From: Hirundichthys speculiger
Lineage: Eukaryota > Chordata > Actinopteri > Beloniformes > Exocoetidae
Length of the DNA stretch: 64,000 bases
Assembly (NCBI GenBank): GCA_018398805.1
Contig: JAGFBZ010000865.1
Coordinates: 744,001 to 808,000, forward strand
Direction: 5' to 3'
A model generated the notes under the pieces. The model saw nothing but the letters and a program-made list of their open reading frames with translations, made no database searches and had not been told where the DNA came from. Made by a program: the position numbers and the translations under genes. Within the stretch, counting starts at the first letter, position 1. Each line of letters begins with the position of its first letter. Positions 1-41,737 of the stretch are shown here, in pieces.

Positions 1-3000
1 ATTGTGTTCTAAAGCACACAAGAACACAGCCGCACCTCTGCATCAGCCGTAACCCCTCAGTGGCTTTACTTTGCTGATGGTCGACCTCAGTCACTCGTCT
101 TTCTTGCAGACATGAGAGGCAGACAGGTAGCTGAAAAGGCAGAGAAGGAAAAATATGGCATTTTAGCAATATGCAAGCTGCTTATATACCTCTTAAAAGC
201 AAGATCCTCAAAGCTGGTTGTTGTGCTAAAGCAAAGCCTGTGCTATGTTAGCATTGTCAGTACAGTGGTGCTCCCCCCACCCCACACCCCCCCACACACA
301 CACACACACTGCAGGTCTCATTTTAAGACCTGGTTACTACAGATGAGCCCTGCTGCATATATTGCATTCAATCATAGATATGAATGTATTTAAAGCCAAC
401 AAAACCTCCGTTTGTTCACATATTTTAGAAACTGATCTCTGGAAACAAGTGTTCTAATAAGTCAGCAGGAGACTTGTGTTTGTCAAAGGCTGACTCCAGC
501 TTTTAAACTAAAAGTTCTTGCTGCGGTAGTCTCAAAAGAAGCTTTAAACAAACATGTGGTGCCATAAATGGGTCATTCATGTCACAGCGGGTGTCACTTC
601 AGAGATAAACGTAATGCTGACTGATATCAAGATAAGCGCAGCACTGTTGAGGAAGGATGTTTGGTTCCTCTAGTAATCAGTGATAGCAATTTTGCTTTCA
701 ACACATGTTATAATACTAGATAGGATATTATAAAATCCCTAAAGTTACTTTAACCTTGAAACTTAGACAAGATTTACTGTGGCCTCACTCTGTGTTTAGG
801 TGCACAATTAGATGTGCAGTAAGGTACTGTGCAGATAGAAAGTGTTCAGACCATTTCAAGTTTTTTTTTCTTACTATTTATCAGAGTCAGAGTCACCTTA
901 AAGCAGCACAAAGGAACTACCTGCACAACCCAAAAACAAATATCTGCTAATGGCATGAAAATTGCAAAGCTGTTATATGAAATGCATAGCAGACAACAAG
1001 AAGACATTATCATAAAGATAATACTTACACTAGGTCAAGTTAATAATTAGGCGTTTTTGTTTTTTAGCTCTCAGGAGCCCCTACGGTTCCAATGTGCTCT
1101 AGCACTGTCTACTCGCAGTCAGCCATACATGTAGATTTTCTTACGGATGGTGAAATCATGTCACTGCAGTGATGTAGCTAGCTGGAATGTAGCCAACACG
1201 GCTTATCTCTGCAAATAAACAGGCTTCTTCTTGAACATTATCAGCCATGCCGCAGTTCAAACTGCATAAAAGCCCTGCACACAACTCATAATACAGCCCA
1301 AAACAACAGAAACTGAACAAAACTAAAATAGACACCTGGCAATCAAGTGCAAAGACACTTAAGCTTCTAAAATGACTTTGTATCTTTAGCTTCACGTTTA
1401 GTTTCACCTTTGCCAGAGAGTAGTTAGCCTGTCGGCTTCTAGGCAGAGGTGTTAATATTGCTGTGTGACATGCTGCCATGAAGCTTCGGCTTTGGTGCAG
1501 TCCTTTTTTATTTTTTAATAGAGTTATTAAATCGTTATTAAATCCCTGTGAACCAAGGAGGACCACAAAGTTACATAGTGTAATTCAAGGCTAGCCAGGT
1601 GCACTGTCAGTGGGTTGCTTTCACCGTAATAAAAGTCAGTGAAACATGAGAAAAATTATGAATCTATAATGTTGGGGTAAAAAAAATAATGCAACATTGC
1701 TTTAAGAGTCTTTGAAGTAACCCATGACATGAGTGTTGAACAGATTATTCCAAATGCTGAAGCTTACACCAATAGATTTCTCAGATAGCTTATATCTTTA
1801 AAAAAATGAGAATGCTCTTGTCTAAAAAAAATATGTGTTCATTGTAAACGCCAGCTTTTATCCCTACATTTTCCAAGCATTCAGTAAAATTCTCCTTTAC
1901 TCCCAAAAGCACATATCTCTAGTTCTGTGGTGGTTTTACTGAGTACAATTTACCATTATCACTGCTGGAGCTACTGCGCGCCAGGTACTTTGTGTTTCTG
2001 TGTTTCTGTATAAAATATGATTATGTAGAAAAACACAAACATGCACACCTACTAACATGCCTGTTATATCTCTTGTTTTATTTATGATGCAGATGTAATT
2101 ATTATAAATCATATTTTCCCATCCAATTTGTGGAACAGACACTGATTTTTATGTCTGGATATGGGACTTTTGGACAGTTATCTTATCTTGAAGAATAGTC
2201 TTCTGTTTCTATGGCAAACATACAAAACTTAAGAATCCTGTTTGAAAAAGGCTAATTTTATGGCTCTTTTGCACCACTGCACAAATGCTAACTTGCACAA
2301 GCAGAAATGAATGAGATCACACATATGCAGAGAAATCTGTGAAGAGCTCAGCGTCTGAGAAATGAGCTTTCATTGGTGAGTGAGCAGAGATCAGAGCAGA
2401 AGAGTCTTTAATGGCCGGGCACAGATCAAATTAAAATTAAATAGCCCCCTTTTCATTGTAGTAGATTATTGGATTTCACCAAAGTGCAATCTTAAGTTCT
2501 AAACTTTTTATTTGGCTTTCTCTGCAATCTTTGGAGATTTTACTCGCAAACCTTCAAACGATAGGCTAATCCAAGATTTAAGAAATCAGGTTAAACCCTT
2601 GTTTCGGTCTGGTCAGGCTTTTTTTGCCATTTGGCTTGCTTGTCTTGTTCTGGTTGAGCTAATTGAGGTGCCCGGTGAGAAAGAAACATGAATGGAGACA
2701 GTAAGATGGATCGAGACCACTGAAACTGATCTGAGCTTTGTTTTTAAATGTTGTCGTGTCAAATTTTTAAATAAGTATGCTGTTTTTTTTTTTTTTTTTT
2801 TTTGTTCCTGTTTCACAAGTCATCTGGTGCTAAAAAAAAAAAAAAATGAGATGGATGTTGTTTTGATACATCCATTAATTGAGAAAGTAATATTTTTTTA
2901 ATTGATATTGATTAAAATAAAAAGTCTTCTACTGGAGTACAGTGGAAATTGAATGCTTACTAATAACAACTAAAGGTCCTTTAACAAAATTCACCAGAAC

Positions 3001-4007
3001 AGTTTCATCTGGGGCTGATTATTTTTATTCTTCTTATTATTATTGAATATACCTGTTTTTTTCTTGTTTGTACATCAAAGTTTAGATTTTGTTTTCTTTA
3101 AAGAAAAATAAAATTAGAAGTACCTAATGCCTGCAGCCTCGACTAACAACTTCCACTGGCTAAAAACAAGCTGACGTCCACAGTCATTTCCTCCTCTGAT
3201 TTCCCTGAATGCCAAATGTAGTTCAATCAATCACAAAGCTCTGAGGGGCAAAATCCATACCAGGACTAGCTAAAGAAGTTTGCGCAACTAATTATGTTAC
3301 CAAAGACTCACATTAACTGGCTAAATGGCTAAATGGATGTTGCATCCATAGATTTTTGATCAGCCCATTAGATTAGACCTCAAATAGAAATGTTCCACTG
3401 GTAATTGGTGCAAAGACAAAAAAAAAACAAAAAACATTAAGCCTTTTAATTCAACTATCAGATGCTGATTCACAGAAAAGCCTTTTAGCACTGGATGTTG
3501 TTGACCATTATTGATAGTTAAGCTGCTGGTGTCAGACACATTTCATACCCTGTTTACCACAGGCAGCCTGCAATTTGGCTTCAGTGTACAAGAGCTGCAA
3601 TTCTAGTTCTCTCCGTGCAAGGAAAAAGATCTTTGGTGTATTATTTAGCCCTTACTCTAAGTTTACTCGCTTTTGATTTCGTAAAAATGCAGAAGGGTAC
3701 TTGTCAAAATTTTGCTGTAATTAGATTAAGGTTCTTTTCCTACACAAAAATAAGAGGTTCACACAGTTTATATCCACTCAGCGTCAGTACGGTAAGGCAG
3801 AGTAACCCTCTTTTCCTCTTTTCAGCATCCTCAAATGCATGTTTTTTAATAACCTGTCCAAAGCTTCTGTATGTTTTTTTTTTTTTGTTTGTCCCTCGTT
3901 GGGTGAAGCCAACTGTGTTGATCTTCTACTGGTAACATATCGCTTACCTCTCATGCCGTGTCATGTTCCCTGTCACGAGACTAGCTCTCTCTGTCTCTGT
4001 CACACAG
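1..4007. other. fam13a intron or upstream sequence, no exon recognised
   Basis: I found no stretch that reads as FAM13A RhoGAP or linker with splice signals. There are short CA and poly-T runs near 274-309 and 2780-2803. A 136-codon open frame on the - strand at 1156-1566 has no recognisable family and no splice context. Confidence 0.5.
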
Positions 4008-34864
<30,857 letters not shown>

Positions 34865-35124
34865 AACAAAATAAAAGACTCTGAGAGGATTGGTGCTCTG
34901 TCTCCAGTGATCCGGTCAAACACGTCTCACTCTTTCACGGGGAAAGATTGGATTTTGCTTTGTGCCGCGCTGCTCTGGGAGCCGCCCACGTTGAGGCCTG
35001 CTAAGCTGTACAGAAACCTGCCCACCTGTGACTGATTCAAAGCGGCAGAAGCCGCCTGCTTCCCCACTTCCTCCACTGAGCTTCACCCCCAAAACTGATT
35101 GATTCTCTGGTACATACGCGCACA

Positions 35125-35130
35125 AATAAA
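35125..35130 (+). promoter_or_regulatory. fam13a: candidate fam13a polyadenylation signal
   Basis: A canonical AATAAA lies about 260 nt after the fam13a stop. A second copy at 35233-35238 is an equally good candidate. Confidence 0.35.
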
Positions 35131-35756
35131 CAAAATCACATTTATATCGCTAATTTATTTCTAACATTTTGAAAGCTTTTAATGTAACAAATATGTTATT
35201 ATTTTTCTTACGTTTAACTGTAGAAATCTTAAAATAAAAAAACCTTAGAAATAATTTAAAAAAAAAGAATTAAGTATAAAGTTATTGGTATTTTTGAAGA
35301 AGGATTCTCTGATTAAAAAAAATGTATTTATGTGTATTTTTCTAAGGGAGATGCTACTATTTGTATCAGCTTAACAGCGTTCATGTTATGCAGAGCTTTC
35401 CCTATTTCATTTTGAACACCGTGTACCATCTGAAATCCTCTTTTTTTTTTTTTTTTTAAGAATTTAAATCATGTGATTTCCTCTATTTCCTCTTTCACTA
35501 CAACCCAAAGACTGTGGCTCAGATGCAAACATCAAACCAAATGTTCAGCTTGTTCAATGAAACGGCCCGTTTTTTGTGACCACTGGTACCGACAGTACTC
35601 CAGCTCCTGACTGTATATTCCGCGCTTTTGTCTCCATCTTTACTTCAGGTCAAATAAGCTATATTTGAAATCACTGGTTTGTGTTTCCTCTCACTGATTA
35701 ACACAGACAAGGCCAGGCGACGGTGGAGGAGAGAAATGGCTGCTTCAGGCCGCAGT

Positions 35757-35812
35757 GGTGTGTGTGTGTGTGTGTGCGTGCGTGCGTGCGTGTGCGTGCG
35801 TGCGTGTGTGCC
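35757..35812. repeat. mixed TG/CG microsatellite
   Basis: An alternating purine-pyrimidine tract (tgtg, then tgcgtgcgtgcg). Such runs can adopt Z-DNA. It lies about 0.9 kb after the fam13a stop. Confidence 0.9.
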
Positions 35813-36295
35813 TCCTTCCCTCTCCTCATCTTCGGAGCATATTTGCTTATCTGTAAATATTGATCACAGAGTATGTTTACATTTCTGTAAGCGAGTACTT
35901 TTCTCCTTTTCTTTCTCCAAAATGGATGATTATCAGTGTGAATTTTGTTTTCACTTAATGTAAACACTGGCCAGACTTAATGAATCTTGAGTGTGTACAT
36001 TTTAGTACATAAATTGTATTTTGTATGTAACATAAATGAAATCATATTTTTACTGACATCCTTTGGCTCTGTTTGTTCTTCATTTGTATTATTTCAGGTT
36101 TGTATTCACTCATATGTTGTCAGTCACCTCCTGACCGTAGAGTTTAGAGCAACATCCAGATGACTGATGCTCTGATCAAGTCAGATCAGAGTAAAACAGA
36201 GTAAAAAAAAAAAGGTTGCGACCAAAATGGAGAGAAATGAAAAATTCTGTCAAATTCACAAAACATCAAAAAAAAAAAAAGAAGTGCAACAAATA

Positions 36296-36585
36296 GTACA
36301 TCCATCCATCCATCCTCACTTCATCCGGTTCAGCTTCACACGGGTCTGCTGGTGCCTGTTCCAGCTCTTTGTCGGGTAAAAGGCAGGAGTAGACCCGCAG
36401 GGCCACGTACAGGCGACCAACCCACCACACACACACCGGTACTCTTAGAGGCCATTCGGACTCTTCAGTCAGCGTAACGCGTGTGTTTTTGGACTGTGGG
36501 AGACAACTGGAATATCCGCACTGTACACAGAAAAATCCAGAACCAGAGCTGGGAGCCATGCATAGATAAAGATGAAGCATAAATC
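36296..36585 (+). repeat. diverged fish interspersed repeat
   Basis: Landmarks are catccatccatccatcctcac, acaggcgaccaacccaccac, tgtttttggactgtgggaga and aatccagaaccagagctggg, in the order seen in the 6937-7285 copy. Confidence 0.65.
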
Positions 36586-36599
36586 TATCAGAGGAAAAA

Positions 36600-37440
36600 C
36601 TTCAGGTGGAATCAACTCAACAGCTTGGTACATACTTAAAAATAAAGAGCCACTGAGCTCAACAACAACTAAAGTACCTGGAAGACAGGAATCCAGATTA
36701 GATTTTTTCAGAAAACATCCTAAAAAAAAATCTCTTTAAACCAAGATAAACTTGTATGACAATGATGGGAAGATAATATATAGAGAAGTAAAGGAACAGC
36801 TCACAATCCAGTACATCATGTCAGTCATGGTGGAGGCAGTATTATGACATGGGCACGTGTGCCTGAAAACAAGCAGGGGGCTTCCCCGCTTCATACAAGA
36901 GCCTGTCTGGAGGACTGCTGCTGTGCATGAAGTGGGGATTGATGATGTTACTGTTGACAGAAGTCCCAAAGTGAATTCTGAGATGCATAGAGCTACACTC
37001 ACAATCAGACAAATGCTACAAAACTGACAGGATGTCGCTTCACAGTGCAGATGGATAACGACCTTAAACACACTGCGACTGCAAGAGTTTTTGAGGGAAA
37101 AGAAATGTTATAGAATCAATGGCCAAGTCAGTGGTGTGATCTCATCCCAGTAGAGCATGTTTTTCACTTATGGCAAAACTAAACAGAAAGGTCCACAAGC
37201 ACGCAGGTGGCTGGACTGAAGGTTTGGCAAAGCGTCTCCACAGAGGAAACTCAGAATTGGCTGATGTCCACGGGCTCCAGAGTTTAGGAGGCAATTGACT
37301 TTGAGAGGGGCTAATTCACTTTTTGAGTTTCTTTGCTTTAAACTGCTGCAATTCATTATGGTACATGCTATATTTCTGTAAAGCTTTTTCAACTAACAAG
37401 AAAATATATTCAGATGTCAAAAACGTAATGTTATTTTAAC
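36600..37440 (+). mobile_element. decayed Tc1/mariner-like transposase remnant
   Basis: The + strand pieces read GGGSIMTWAR (36831 on) and QMDNDLKHTATARVFEGKEM (37050 on), followed by DLIPVEHVF. These correspond to the GGGSIM, Q-DNDPKHT and SPDLNPIEHLW-like motifs of Tc1/mariner transposases. Frames are broken by stops and shifts. I did not find clear terminal repeats. Confidence 0.6.
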
Positions 37441-37558
37441 TGAGAAGGAAAAAAAGGTACATTTGCAATGAATAAAAAAAAAAATTAAGATCCAGAAGTA
37501 CCTTCATGAAGAAAAGAGCATAATCTACAGGGAGAGGACAAATGAAAGAATAAACTAG

Positions 37559-37993
37559 AAAAGCACTCGGAGAGCGCAGAGCTCCGCCAAGCACAACAAT
37601 TCCCCCATAAAGCGATTTACAGATTGCAATAAAATCCGTGTTCTGGATCAGATCCGGATCAGCCTTTGAAATTTGATAGAGGTTTCCATTGTCAATCCCT
37701 AAGTGAAATTTCATGAGTTTTGGGCAATGATTAACGGAGACATTGAGAAACAAAATTTTTGGCCCCATTGACCGCGATGTAATCGAAAATTTGAAAGTGA
37801 TGCAGGATCCAGGATTTCTTCCAGATCACACCCAAAATGAAATCAATTCTTCCTTTTCACATTTCTGACAACTCCTGAGAATTTCATCAAAATCCATCCA
37901 CGTTTTGAGTTATCTTGTACACAGACAGACAAACAGACAGATGAAACAGATAAACGCTGGCAAAAACATAATCCTCCTTGGCGGAGGTAATAA
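37559..37993 (+). repeat. fish interspersed repeat ending 'cctccttggcggaggtaata'
   Basis: It starts aaagcactcggagagcgcag, agctccgccaag, then tccgtgttctggatcagatc, cacgttttgagttatcttgt, acagacagacaaacagacag and ends cctccttggcggaggtaata. This phrase order is a repeat I recognise from fish genomes, probably a non-LTR retrotransposon tail. The subfamily is not assigned. Confidence 0.65.
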
Positions 37994-38769
37994 CACACAA
38001 ATGTATCAGTAATAAGTTGAGTAATTATACTGGACTTCTTTTCTTGGTTCTTGAAAATATTTCACCTTCATTTGAATTATCCAGTCCTAACTGGCTGGTA
38101 GGGACCTTCAGGCTTAAAAACTGGTATGAACCATTCACTCGTTGTGACTTGTTCAAGTCACATGCAAATCACTGACCCACCCGTCCTCCTGTGGGTCACT
38201 GGGGTCTTAAGTCAACCGTATGTTGCTCACCTGGTCAGGATGAGACTTGTTTTGGTGAAATCACTCCAGCTGTGAGTGGCTGAGAAACAGCCTGGGGATG
38301 ATGAGTCAAGGCTCCATTATAAGTGTTGGACACATGAAACCAGGAGGTCACTGTGTGTGATTAATGCATTTTTCCCCTTTTCACATGGATTGCTTCTGCT
38401 TTTCCTCTCCAGAATACGTACATTACTATTCTCAAAAGGTGTCCTTGTCCGAGAGATGCAGGTCCTGACTGGAGGAACTTGTCCTTCTGCGTTGTAGCAT
38501 GCATGTGTGAAGTTCTTGTTTGTTTTCCCCCATATATCACCTTGTCCACTACTGACAGATGTGGACTGTGTAAACAGTGACGTTCAGTCTCTGTTTGGGT
38601 GTCTTGTTCTTGGAGTGAATCAGTGTTTGTTAGAGTGGTGTTAGATTTGAAGTCCACTTGGAAATTATGACCTTTTAAGTTTCTACTGACACTCCTAGGC
38701 ATATGTGGAAATACAAATCTTTTAAAACCTGTTTTCTTTTTCAAATCCATTCTCTGAGGCCATGAGGAG

Positions 38770-38972
38770 AGCAAACCTTTTTTTTCCCTAAGGTTTTTGT
38801 GGTTTGACTTGGCCTTTATCAACTGTAGATAGGAAACCAGGGCAGAAAGAGAGTGGGGAATACACGCATCAAAGGGTTGCAGGCTGAGATTCCAAACCTG
38901 CGACCGCTGCAGGACCGTAGCTTCTGTAGATGGGTCACCTGCTCTAACCACTGAGTTATCCAGCAGCCTGAG
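38770..38972 (-). mobile_element. tRNA-derived SINE
   Basis: Read on the - strand it begins ggctgctggataactcagtg. It has a pol III A box (TAACTCAGTGGTTAGA, at 38943-38958) and a B box-like GGTTTGGAATCTC (38886-38898). A body follows with ccccactctctttctgccct and tttcctatctacagttgata. The head resembles a tRNA gene, but with long spacing and no intact cloverleaf, so it is a SINE and not a functional tRNA. Confidence 0.75.
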
Positions 38973-39040
38973 CTGATCAAACTTTGACCAAAGTTTTTTC
39001 TGTGCCATGGACATTCTCTAAATTCTTAGTGACACGCTTC

Positions 39041-39315
39041 ATACATCTATTATCTATACCCATTTATTTTTTGTGCAGGGTCATAGAGATCTGCCGGAGC
39101 CTACCTCAGCTGTCTTTGGATACGGGTACAGCCTGGACAGCACGCCGGTCCACAGCAGGTTCACATATGGACAAACAACCACACTCGCTCGCACTCACTC
39201 TTATGTGCAATTTAGAACCACCAGTTAGCCAAACAAGCATGATTTTTGGACTGTGAGAGAAAACTGAGGAAACCCCATGTAGAAAGGCCCAAACCAGGAT
39301 TTGGACCATCGGGTT
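39041..39315 (+). repeat. diverged fish interspersed repeat
   Basis: It has ctattatctatacccattta, agcctggacagcacgccggt, gacaaacaaccacactcgct, atttttggactgtgagagaa and tgtagaaaggcccaaaccag, matching the landmarks of the 6937-7285 copy. Confidence 0.75.
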
Positions 39316-39520
39316 TAAAACAGGAACCTTCTAGCTATAAAGAGGGAACCAGATATATGTCTATAATTTGCTAAGACTCCTGGATAAATAGCATTTTTTT
39401 TTGTTACTTTTTTTAGTATGAAGATTTGTACTTACCTTAAAGCCCGCAGTACATAGCCTCTTCATAAAGATAGACTGATCAGACCCAGTAAGGTAGCGCT
39501 AATCGTGGATGGCATCTTTT

Positions 39521-39790
39521 TCAATTCAATTCAATTCAATTCAATTTTATTTATATAGCGTCTGTTACAATGACAATTGTCTCTAGGCGCTTTACAGAGA
39601 CCCAGAGCATGACCCCCGAGCAAATATCATCAACTAAGATTATATAATTAAATCCAATCAATGATAATGGCAGGTAAAAACTTCCACGTAGGGAGAAAAA
39701 AAAAAACCTTTATACCAAACAGTGGCAAGGAAAAACTCCACTTTAAGAGGAAGAAACAGTGTACTCATGAGATGGGCAGCCAGTGAATGG
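39521..39790 (+). repeat. 'ttcaattttatttatatagcg' interspersed repeat
   Basis: Tandem tcaat pentamers lead into tttatttatatagcgtctgt, tctctaggcgctttacagag, then caaggaaaaactccacttta and agaggaagaaacag. This is a very common fish repeat of retroposon type. Confidence 0.75.
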
Positions 39791-40705
39791 TGAAGATCTA
39801 TTCACTGACTGTGGCAAAAAAAATGTTCTGGTTTACATATCATAGAATTACTTACCATACCTTTAAGGGCCTCTTTTTCATATTCTACTCAATTAATACT
39901 TTATTAATTTCCAAAGGGGAATTATATGTTGCAGTAACTGACATTAGTTTTTACTTCTTCAAAGAATTATTGTAGATGGTTGTAGCTGTGGGCAGGAAGG
40001 ATCTGTAGTGGTCTGTGTTGCAGTGGATCTGAAGAAGCCCCCGACTGAAGACACTGTCGTTGAATCAATACATTGTGAAGAGGATGCTCAGGGTTGTCCA
40101 TTATGTTTTTCATTTTTTGAAGAATACTTCTTCACAAAATCAGCTGTAGAGGCTCCAGAACAAGAGCCAGTCTTCTTTATCAGCTTGTTCAGTCACTGGC
40201 TCTGATGCTGCTCCCCTAACAGCTGACTGCAGATGAGATTGCACTCTCCACAACAGACGTATAGAAAATAAATTAACATCTTGCTGCAAACACTGAAGGA
40301 CCTATGCCTCTTCAAGAAAATTAAGTCTGCTCTGTCCCTTCTTGTAGACAGCATCAGTGTTGTGTATTACATCCTCCTCCACTTCTTCTCTCTCCAATAT
40401 CTCTCTAACTTTTGTGTCGTATTCGTTTCTCCCCCCTTACTTTAGTGCTCCCAGTCAAATTTGATCTGTTTTAACTGCTCCTACATTAACAGAAAAACCA
40501 CTGATTAACACCAAATTTTATTTAACTCCTTTTTAAGCTGGAAACAATGTCTCAGACCACTGGTTTATATGAATAACTGCAGTGAATATACATAAAATAG
40601 ACACAGAAATAGTCAACTGTATTCCAAAATTATCATTTATTGTAAAAAGAAAGTAACACAAATCAAAACAGTGACCAAATTCACACATCAACATGAGCCT
40701 ATCAT

Positions 40706-40724
40706 TTGTATGTGTGTGTTTGTA

Positions 40725-40750
<26 letters not shown>
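40706..40750. repeat. (TG)n tract, interrupted
   Basis: TG repeats with a TTTGTA interruption, followed by a G-rich ggtgggg run to about 40775. A related tract recurs at 41333-41370 beside the second copy of the flanking sequence. Confidence 0.85.
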
Positions 40751-40756
<6 letters not shown>

Positions 40757-40844
40757 GTGGGGGTGGGGGTGGGGGCATATGTCTTCACACACAGGAGCGG
40801 CATCCTAACAATATTTTCTACTCTTGCGCTTCCTCCTCTTTCCT

Positions 40845-41325
40845 GGGTGGATGAATACCAGAGCAAATTGCCATCCTTTGACTGGAATATCACGGGACAG
40901 CTCCCACCGCTACACCGGGCTGTGGGCTTGAACGTGAATGTTCATCACTGGACAGCTCCCAAACCCAGGAGTAGTGGCGGAAGCTGTCCAGTGCTGAACA
41001 TTCACGTTCAGAATCGGACAGCTCCCACCACTACTCCGGGCTTTGGGAGCTGTCCAGTGATGAACATTCACGTTCAGCACTGCACAGCTCCCACCACTTC
41101 TCTGGGCTGTGAGAGCTGTCCAGTGCTGAAGTGGTGGGAGCTATCCGGTGCTGAATGTGAACGTTCAGCACCGGACAGCTCCCACAGCCCGGTATAATGG
41201 TGGGAGCTGTCCGGTGCTGAACATTCACGTTCGAGCCCACAGCCCGGTGTAGCGGTGGGAGCTGTCCCGTGATATTCCAGTCCAAGGATGGCAATTTGCT
41301 CTGGTATTCATCCACCCAGGAGCCT
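40845..41325. repeat. large inverted duplication with a cluster of short palindromes
   Basis: The outer arms (about 40845-40960 and 41195-41325) are near-perfect reverse complements. The interior holds eleven copies of an acagctccc/gggagctgt box in alternating orientation (near 40899, 40948, 40980, 41020, 41044, 41082, 41109, 41135, 41174, 41203 and 41257), with ttcagcac and acattcacgttc spacers. One unit, 41135-41184, is a palindrome with 20-nt arms and one mismatch. The long + strand frame across it is a by-product. Confidence 0.8.
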
Positions 41326-41395
41326 ATCATTTGTATGTGTGTGTGTGGGTGGGGGGTGGGGGTGGGGGCATGTGTCTTCACACACAGGAGCGGCA

Positions 41396-41490
41396 TCCTA
41401 ACAATATTTTCTATTCTTGCTCTGCCTCCTCTTTCCTGGTGGATGAATACCAGAGCAAATTGCCATCCTTGGACTGGAATATCACAGGTG
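41396..41490 (-). repeat. third copy of the inverted-repeat flank
   Basis: The segment taacaatattttctattctt through ttggactggaatatcaca repeats 40806-40893 in direct orientation. It also matches part of the arm at 41269-41325 in inverse orientation. All three read SKDGNLLWYSST in the appropriate frame. Confidence 0.75.
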
Positions 41491-41737
41491 CCTCTTCCTC
41501 AGGTGTGTCTTCCTCTGGAGCCTCTTCCTCGCCATCTGTTGACTGGTCGGTCTCACAATGGTCTGGATCAAAATCAGGATCAATGTTGTCTTCTATTTCT
41601 GAGACATCGTCCTCTATTTCTGGTTGAACTTCAATCCCCTGTTCATCAGGTTGAAATAAAAGGTCCAGAGCTTCTCTGACAAGAAATATTCTGATTGGGC
41701 GCGTCAATGTGTTCATAGTAAAATGAGGGCAATGCAC
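41411..41737 (-). pseudogene. piggyBac-like transposase N-terminal fragment
   Basis: A 108-codon frame. It starts with a basic/hydrophobic stretch (TRPIRIFLVREALDLLFQPD), then a long acidic run, then VIFQSKDGNLLWYSST and Lys/Glu. Acidic N-termini followed by SKDG-x-x-x-W-x-S are typical of piggyBac-type transposases. In the two related copies to the left the frame continues RVENIVRMPL, like the family's A-NIVR motif. The catalytic core is absent. Confidence 0.5.

Larger units (their letters stand above)
34865..36070 (+). other. fam13a: probable fam13a 3' UTR and downstream sequence
   Basis: There is no coding signal after the stop. AATAAA hexamers occur at 34870-34875 (six bases after the stop, too close to act alone), 35125-35130 and 35233-35238. 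The AT-rich stretch at 35140-35480 would suit a 3' UTR end. The UTR could also run past the TG/CG microsatellite at 35757-35812; the true cleavage site cannot be fixed from sequence. Confidence 0.4.

Noticed and set aside
1156..1566. 136-codon - strand open frame
   Set aside because: No domain, splice context or codon bias. A chance or repeat-derived frame is likelier.
38770..38972. Functional tRNA gene
   Set aside because: The A and B boxes are present, but no cloverleaf stems or anticodon arm can be drawn, and a SINE body follows.
40706..41197. 163-codon + strand open frame
   Set aside because: It runs through a TG microsatellite and the inverted-repeat cluster. The residues are a by-product of repeated boxes, and opposite-strand frames are equally open.
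40845..41325. CRISPR-like array
   Set aside because: The boxes alternate in orientation and are unevenly spaced, inside a eukaryotic transposon remnant. There are no uniform direct repeats or spacers.
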